Source of the DNA: Liriodendron chinense
Taxonomy: Eukaryota; Streptophyta; Magnoliopsida; Magnoliales; Magnoliaceae
Assembly (NCBI GenBank): GCA_003013855.2
Contig: ML058588.1
Coordinates: forward strand, 558,001-622,000
Direction of reading: 5' to 3'
Length of the DNA: 64,000 nucleotides
Shown: positions 25,201 through 34,200 of the stretch, in pieces
Position numbering within the stretch: the stretch's first letter is position 1
How the letters are laid out: every line of letters begins with the position of its first letter
Notes under the pieces: model-generated
Seen by the model: the letters and a program-made list of their open reading frames with translations, nothing else
The model's database searches: none
Told to the model about the DNA's origin: nothing
Made by a program: the position numbers and the translations under genes

Positions 25201-28200
25201 GAAATTTCTGATAAACCATTCGTACGGCAATGTTCCCTGCTGGTTTGTAGCCTGCAAGTTAGAGTAGAATCTGCAGTTGTACATTTTCCACCAGTTTCTT
25301 CATTGAGGCTGACCAAACTGAAGGAGCACTTGAAAAGAAGGAAAATGGCCTGTCTCTGTAAGTGGCGGGCACTTAAATTATATGTTTTTTCTCCACCAGC
25401 CATACTTGACAGAAATGGGGATCCTTCTAAATAGTCTTCTAGACCATGATGTTCAGAGATGGGTTGGTACAAGAGATCTTCAAAATATTTTCGAAGTAAT
25501 TGCAACCACAAAACAAGAGTGGAATATCGCTGATGAATATGAAAACCAAGCCTGATCATTAGCATCTGCAGCACACACTGTCTAATTAGTATACAGCTTA
25601 TCTTTAAAATATTATGTAATATAGCAAATAGTTGTGGTGTTGAAAAAAAAAAAAAAAGTCTCAATGCCTCGCACATTGGTATGCAACTCAGGCGGGTTGC
25701 ATCAGATTGAGGGTCAACCCGAGCCTGACCCAATGTAATGCAAATTCCAAGCCGAGCTGCCCAACCCAAATTCCTCTACACTCAACCCTAAACAGACCAA
25801 ACCTGACCGGACATGAATATGTGTGATTATTCCTAACCCAGCATAATCCGAACTGAACTTGCTCACCCCGAACCCAACCCGATTTAAAATCAGGTTGGAG
25901 TTTCCCAAACCTAACCCTACCTGAGGAACACAACAACCTGATTGGAACTCAGGTTGGGTCAGTCAAGTTGCAGCTCTACTTGCACAAGCATACAACCTCC
26001 AAACCTGCCTGCCCTCACACAAAAAGAAAACAATTTATCCATAAAATAGAACCCTTCATGTTCAAGAGAAAGATAGCGGTATCCATTTCCTTCTCTACAA
26101 ATAAGGTCCTAATGCAATTACGCTAAGCAAAATACATGGATAATGTATTTCCAACAACAGTTCATTTGATGAACTATATTTGGCTTCAAGACTCATCAAC
26201 AAAACATTAAAAGTCAATGCTTACCAGCATCTTGTGTCTCAAGTATCGAGAAATGCAGTTGCCTTCATAATCCACATGCTCAGAGAAACACCAACATAAA
26301 AACTTAGGAACAAGGTTGGTGATTTTAGCAAGGAAACTAAGCTCGTCAAATGAACCACCCACGACTTCCTCCAATAAAGTTCGGTCCACCATGGAACAGC
26401 AAAGCTGAAGCAGTGTCCCTAAGAATACATCCTTTGACTGTGGAGAACAAATGTTTCCATGAGGTAAAGTATCCTTGGAGTTTGTGCATTTTCCACCACT
26501 CTGATCAACATAGATCTCATGTAACAAATCCCATGGCACACTTGGAAAAGAACTGAAAGAATGCAAGTATGCTCCTAAAAGTTCGCCATGGTCATGTTTT
26601 AAGGATTTTAGTATGTTGCGTAGAACTCGAAGTAGGCCAGTCACCGTAATCCAATTTGCATTTGATAGCTTCGGTCGTAAAATTGAAATGATGCTTGCAG
26701 TACCACAATCTGAATTTGCAGGCCCAGTGGCCTCATCTGTTGTATGGGAGTAATGGCATGATGATCTTTCATCTGCATGGGTAATTGATCTAGCTGGCAA
26801 TGAGACTGATAAGGATGAATGGATATTCAAAATTGCAGCTTCTAAACTAGCCCACAACAAACGAAGAAATTCCTCCCATTTGCTTCCCTGTAATACTCAT
26901 TGTTCAGAAGATGAAAACTAAAGTAGAATAAATTTCAACTTCTGCTGGAGTCTAAGCAACCTTTCAGAACATACAGATTTCACAAGAAAATTGGAGATGG
27001 CGACCAGAACGTTTCCAGCCAAATGTTGAATATACTGACTTTCAACTGTCAGGAAAACCACCTGCCACAGACAGAAAGGCACAGTAAGAGACCCAAATGC
27101 TTATGGAATCTGGCACATGCATGATTGTGACTCCTCACTCTTGCTGAAACCATTAGTGGCCTTAAAACCGAGACCAAAGATATAAGGAAAAGCATGTCAG
27201 CCAATTATGTTTTGAAAAGGAATTTCTTTGTCTCATTCAAAGTTGAAATGTTTAAATAAATTAGTTACAATGTTTCCATGGTTTTTAGACTCGGAGACTT
27301 GGATCGACTTGTGAGACATACAGAGGGCTGTCAAAGGGTTGGGCTCGGTCGGAAACCATTTTAGCCGCATATGAGGTACTGGATCCAAATCGCATCAGAT
27401 TTGAGTGTCCCATGGTTCACTTTCTTGCATGAATTAGGAAGTTGAATGGGATCTGGATCTGAATTCAGGTCTAGAAAATGGGTTCAGATTCAGGTTTAGA
27501 TCCATCTTCAGATTCAAATCCACCACAAAACAGACCTTTTTCTAAGGTTTTTAAATAATTAATATTATAGTTAAATAAAGGACCGTCATCATCGTCACCA
27601 CCACCACCACGGTCATCACTATAGCCTTGTCCCAGCTATTTGGGGTCAGCCTTTCATGGTTGATGTTTTTACTTGTATTGCACCAAGGTTCAAAACTCAA
27701 TCTCAACCCCAACTGATGCAGTGCAGGTGGGCTTGGAATCAATTAGGGCAGCTGACACCGTAGGTCGCACCACGCACGTGTGTCCAGCACTAGTCCGGTT
27801 TGAATTCAAAATTTGGTGGGAGGCCTGAGGGTATTTTGGACATTTTCTTGTGGGTGGTTGTTAGTTAGGCGTAGGTTTAGCTGGAATCTTGGGAAACTAA
27901 TCACAATATTAGTTAGCAAGTTTGTTGGAGTTTGTTACAAGATTGTGGAGTAGTTACAGGGTTTGGTATAAATACTTGTTTTCAAGATTGTAAAATGACT
28001 TTTGATTGAATTTGAATAAAATTTCTTTCTTAGAACAAGAGGATTGAGAGCCCTTCTTGAATTTGGATGGTATTTGGCTTCAAATTTGCAATCCAAGTAC
28101 TTTCCGATTTCCCTTGAATTCCCTTCTCCTTTCCTTTACTTGTTTTCTTTTGGATCAAAGGCAGGGGTGTGTTGATATGTCAATCCCATTAGTCATTAGT

Positions 28201-31200
28201 TTGGCATCAGAGCAAGGGTTTCGAGGAAAAGCCCATCATCATAGTCGCTCGATCTCCACTTGAGTCTTCAAGGGAAAAGTGTCATTAGCCATGGAGCGTT
28301 AGCCATTGACAAGTGAGACGTTTGAGTGGAAGTTGTGCAGGGGAAGGTGTTTGTAGAGGCACCTTTAGAGGTTGAAGCTTTTCAGCACCGATTTGAGGCA
28401 ATTGGAGGTCGTGATGGCACCACCTGGAGGAGTCCATGGACAAGCCCAGAACAAAGAAACCAGCAATCGATTCAAAGGATGAGAAGAGTGAAAGACTAAG
28501 AAGGCATGTACCCAATGCCTTACACAAAACAACCCAATGGGCTCATGTCGCCGAGGAGCCGGATTCATCAGATGACCCATCGTAGAAGCCCTTTGCGTGA
28601 GATTACAATCGCTTGAGATGATCCTGGGTGGAAGAGAAATGCAACGATCTTGGAATCAAGATCAAGATCCCTGAGTTCCATGGCAGTTCACATGAGGAAG
28701 ATTTTGTCAATTGGATAGATACCATTGAGAGGTTCTTTGATTTCTAAGAGATACCAGAAAACAAGTGGGTGAAGCTTGCCACAATTCTCTTCAAGGGGCG
28801 AGCCGGGAGCAAATGAGCCGGATGAGCACCCGTCAAGGTCGAGCGCCCATCTCTTCTTTGCACGAGATGAAGTGTTCCTACATGAGACATTCGTACCTTT
28901 CAACTATGATCAGCAACCCCAATGTCTGCCACAAGACGATTGGAGTGTGGAGGCTTATACGGACTTACCGAGAAGTTCAACCATCTTGTGGCTTGGGTGG
29001 ATCTCTCAAGACCAATGAACAACTCGTGTCATGTTATATTGGCGAGTTAAGTCCAACTATTCGAAATGAGATGACAATGCAACCATTGTGGGTGGTGGCT
29101 GAAGCTTTCCACCTCGATGAGGAAGGCAAGGCTACCCCAGTATGGTGCAAGAAATCCCCATGAAAAAGTTCCTTCCAGACCTCCACAACAACAGCAACTC
29201 TGTGGTCAACTATGCTTCAAGATATCACCCCACAACCCAAAAACCTCCCAACACTAACATGAGCAGTGGGGGAGCACCACCAAACGCTCGAGAGAATATC
29301 AAGGCACGACCTCTCAAGTACTTCTTGTGCCACAAATTGGGCATCAAGCAGCCGATTGTTACTTTAAGTGCTCTGCTCATGACAACAGCAAGCAACACAT
29401 GGTGCATGGAAGCAAAATGGGAGACAATCAGGAGATCAGTGGCAACCCAATCTACAACTACTACAACAACGACAATGATAACGAGATCATATATGGTGAT
29501 GATAGGGAAGCATTGGTGCTTTGGAAAAGCCTCTTGATCCCAAAGAATACTAACCTAGGGGATTGACACTGCTGTAGTATTTTTTGTACAACTTGCACCG
29601 TTGACAGTTAGGTGTGCAAGTTGATCATTGATGAAGTTGCGAGAACATTATTTCTCATGAGGCTGTGGACAAGGTACGGTTGCCAATGAAGCAACATCTG
29701 GCTCCCTACAAACTCCTGTGGATTAGGAAGGGCAATCAAGTAAACATCACTAGTGATGCTTCATGTTTTTTTTTTTTTTTAAAACTGGCAAGAAATATGC
29801 GGACCGTGTGTTTTATGATGTGGTGCCGATAGATGCATGCCATCTCCTATTGGGAAGGACATGGTGATTTGATCGTGGTGACATCCGTGATGGTAGAGCA
29901 CCTACATGACTACACCTTGTACAAGAACGATGCAAAGATCATTTTAGGCCCAATGTGGAAAGAAGTTCCACCCAGGCCTTTGAAAGGAGAGGGTTAAAAC
30001 CCCCTCTCTATGTCATTGTTTGTGAAGGCGGCACAAGAGGAAGACAAGCTATGTGTTGGTGGCACGTGATGTTAGTGAGGGCTTAAGTGTACTGGATGTG
30101 GTGAAGCCATTACTCAAAGATTACAAGGATGTCTATCAAACAACCTTCCCAAGGGCTCATCCCTGATGAGAATACCAAACATCGCATTGACCTCATTCTA
30201 GGCTCTAGTTTACAAAACAAGACGGCCTATCGAATGTCTTATAGAGCATGAGGAACTCAATCAGCAAGCATGGGAGATACTTGAGAAGGGGTATATACAA
30301 GAGCATATGAGTCCTTATGTAGTGCCCACTCGCCTCACCCAGAAGAAGGATGGTCCATGGCATGTGTGTTAATAACCATGCAATCAACAAGACTACCTTC
30401 AAGTACCGGTTTCCGATTCCACAGCGAGATTACATGCTTGATCAACTTGCATGATCAAGGATGTTCTCAAAAATCAATTTGAAGAGTGGTTACCATCAAA
30501 TTTGTGTCCGACCTCCCAAGGATGAATGTAAAACCGCTTGTAAGATAAGCGAGGGGCTGTATAAGTGGCTCGTCATGCCTTTGGTTTATCAAACACCCCA
30601 AGTATGTTCATGAGGGCGATGAAGTGTTGCAGCCCTTCAATGGCAAGTTCATTGTGGTTTACTTGATATATTGGTCTATAACCATTCTTGTGACGAAGAT
30701 TTGAAACACTTGCATTTGGCATTTGATGCATTGAGGCAGAATAAGTATTAGGTGAACATCAAGAAATGTAGCTATTTGACAGACAACGTAGTTCTCTTAG
30801 GATATGTTGTGTTGGCCAACAGTGTAAAGGTTAATCAAAGCAAGGTGGATGCAATTTTTTCATAGCCGACGCTAAAGACTATTCATGAGGTCCTTACCTT
30901 TCATGGGCTTGCTACCTTCTACCGGCATTTCATTTGAGATTTCAGCATCATAGTTGCGCCACTTACTGATCATATGAAGAGTGGAAAGTTTCAGTGAACC
31001 AAAGCCATAGATCGTAGTTTACAACTTGTGAAGCTCAAGATAACGGAAGCTTCCGTCTTAATGAAGTGTTCAAGGTGAGTTGTGATGCCTCTCATCTTGG
31101 CATTGACGCCGTGTTGAGGCAACACAACCATTCCGTGGCATTGTTTAGCAAGAAGCTCAACCGATCCAAGTTGAACCACTCCACTTATGACGTTGAGTTC

Positions 31201-34200
31201 AGCTATTAAAGGGCCTTCCAACACTGGAGGCATTACATGATACAAAACAATTTTGTGTTATATTTGGACCACGAAGCCCTTGAGTACATCAACAATCAAA
31301 GCAATCTCAACCGTCATCATGCCAAGTGGGCAGCTTCTTGCAAGAATAAGCATTTTCTCTCAAACACAAGGCCAGGGCCTTGAACTGGGTGGCCGACGCT
31401 TTGAATCGCTAGGTCGCTTTGTTATCTATGGTGCGGGCAAACACTTGCAAGATTTCTATAGTGACAATCCATATTTCAACAAAATTTGGCTAGATGTTCG
31501 CAAGGTAGGGCAAAAGGACGTTCAACTTTGCATCTAGAATTGTTCTCTATAGGAGAGCGTATTGAAAGAGTTGCACAATAGGCTTCAGCCTTTCAATGAA
31601 ATTATCATCTTTCTAAAAAAAAAAAGGAGTTGCACAATGAAGACCAATTTGGCCACAACAAAATATTGGCTTTGGTTAGTGTGTGATATGTTTTGGCCAC
31701 AAATGATTCGTTCACATTGGCTGGTAGGTGGACCATTGTTCGAATTTGCCAAATCTCCAAAGGTGGGGCAAGAAATGCTGGATTATACTCACCTCTTCCC
31801 ATTCATTCCAGTCCATGGGTTGACATGAGCCTAGACTTTGTTTTGGGTCTTCCATGGACTCAAAAAATATTGCAATTCCATTATGGTAGTGTAGATCAAT
31901 TCTCGGATATTGTGCATATTGTGCCATGTTGGAAGACAATGGATGTATCAAACGTCATCAACCTCTACATCAAAGAAATTGTCCGTCCCCATGGCATGCA
32001 AGAAGCCACACCTCCAACCAAGACTCAAAATTCACTAGTCATTTTTGGCAGTTACTATGGAGAAAAATGGGCACACAACTCAATTTTTGCAGTGTGTAGC
32101 ATCCCTCAAACCAATGGATAAACGGTGGCGACAAACCACAGCATTAGAATCTATTACAAGCACTAGTGGGGGACAAGCCTAAGCAGTGGGATATGGTTCT
32201 ATCTCATGTGGAGTTCACCTACAACCAGTTTAACAAATTGTATCACAAAGATGAGACCTTTTGAGGTGGTCTATGGGACTAATCCAGCTAGTGTGTTGGA
32301 TCTTGTTCCCATATCGGAAGTTGGCCAGCCTAGTCGGAAGGCCAATGAAGTGGCAGAACATTTGCAGGATATTCATACCAAGGTGAAGACTCAAATTGAA
32401 GTACAAAACATCCACTCTAAGGAAGCAGCACACATCAACATCGAGTTGTTTTTGAAGTAGATGATTACATGTGGGCCATGCTCATCAAGGAGTTTCCCCG
32501 CCAGTGACTACCACAAGCTACAAGAACGGAAGATTAGCCCTTTATGAGATCATAGAGAAGATCAATGACAATGCCTACCATCTTCGACTGCCTAGCCATA
32601 TACAGGCACTGAACATGTTCAATATCAAGCATCATGTCCAGTACATTGGTGCCATCGTAAGTGAAGAAGAGTGTGATGACTCGAGGGCGAGTCCTACCCA
32701 ATCAGGGGAGACTGATGCAGTACAGGTGGATCTGATCTGACCTCTATGGAGGGCTAGGATTGATTAGGGTAGCTGACACCACAAATTGCATGTGTGCAAC
32801 ACATGTCCATTATGAATTCAAAATTTGGCAAGAATCCTGAAGCTATTTTGAACATTTTCTTACGGGTGGTTGGTAATTAGGTGTGGATTTAGTTGAAATC
32901 TTGGGCAACTAATCACTCCCAATCAAGATTAGTTAGGAAGTTTGTTGGAATATGTTACAAGGTTGTTGAGTAGTTGTAGGGCTTAGTATAAATAGTTGTT
33001 TGAAGATTGTAAACGGACTTTTGATTAAATTTGAATGAAATTTCATCTCATAAGTGGACTTTTGATTAAATATGAATGAAATTTCATTCTTAGAGCAAGA
33101 GGCTTGAGAGAGGCTTAAGATCCCCTCTTGAATTTGGATAGGCGCTTGGATTGAAATTTGCAATCTGAATACTATCTGATTTCCCCTTAATTCCCCTTTT
33201 TTTAGATTAAAGGCCAGCATTCGCCAACTCAATGAGGTACTGAATATGAGTCAACTCATACAAAAATTGAGCCTCAACCCTTTTTTTTAGCTTTCATCCC
33301 ATACGTCGTCGCCAACTCAATGAGGTACTGAATATGAGTCGAATCATACAAAAATTGAGCTCAACCCTTTTTTTTTAGCTTTCATCAAGAAAATTTTAAA
33401 AAAAAATCTTTAAATCCAAATAATTCATTTGCAAGTGACCCACAAGAGAATCGCCCCTTCTAAAACTTACCAAAATAGATACTGTATTAACTAAAAAATT
33501 ATGACCTTCACAAAGTGGGTCCGGCCCCTGACAGCATTTATCATTTAAGGCCGGGTTGACAACCTGCAACAAGAAAGCAAGACAATAAGACTTGACCTTC
33601 TCTTTTACCATACATGCAAGATGCAACAACGAGGAAATGCTTCGAAAGATTAACAGAACAAAATGCAGATCAAACTGCACAAGGAAACAGGGGAAACTGA
33701 CCAAAAGCAGGACTGGAAGAGGAAAATGATATTTCATTTACAAGATACTTTTCAATGTAGAAAGCATCTGTAAGGTGTAGGGCTGTTCACAGTTTGGCCC
33801 CTTAAAGAGTACATGCATTGGCTGGAAATCAGACCAGTGCAATCACCAGGTGGGCTACACCATACATCAGAAGTGGAACTTTGGCCGCATCTGTAAGGTG
33901 TAGGGCTGTTCACAGTTTGGCCCCTTAAAGAGTACATGCATTGGCTGGAAATCAGACCAGTGCAATCACCAGATGGGCTACACCATACAACAGAAGTGGA
34001 ACTTTGGTTCTTTTTTTTTCCAACCATTCATTTTTCAGTTCACATGAGTCCCACCTGATAACCATGTTGGGCTGGTTTTTGGACCATAACACATACACTG
34101 GTCACTAGGGCATGGCCCACCAGATGAATGGACCAGATCTCATTCAAACGTTCAATTTGAGAATGGGATTGGCATTTTTTATGTCTCTTCCTACAATGAA

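Noticed and set aside
27330..27560. hAT-like end AGGGCTGTCAAAGGG
   Set aside because: No matching inverted terminus or 8-bp target duplication was found on the other side.
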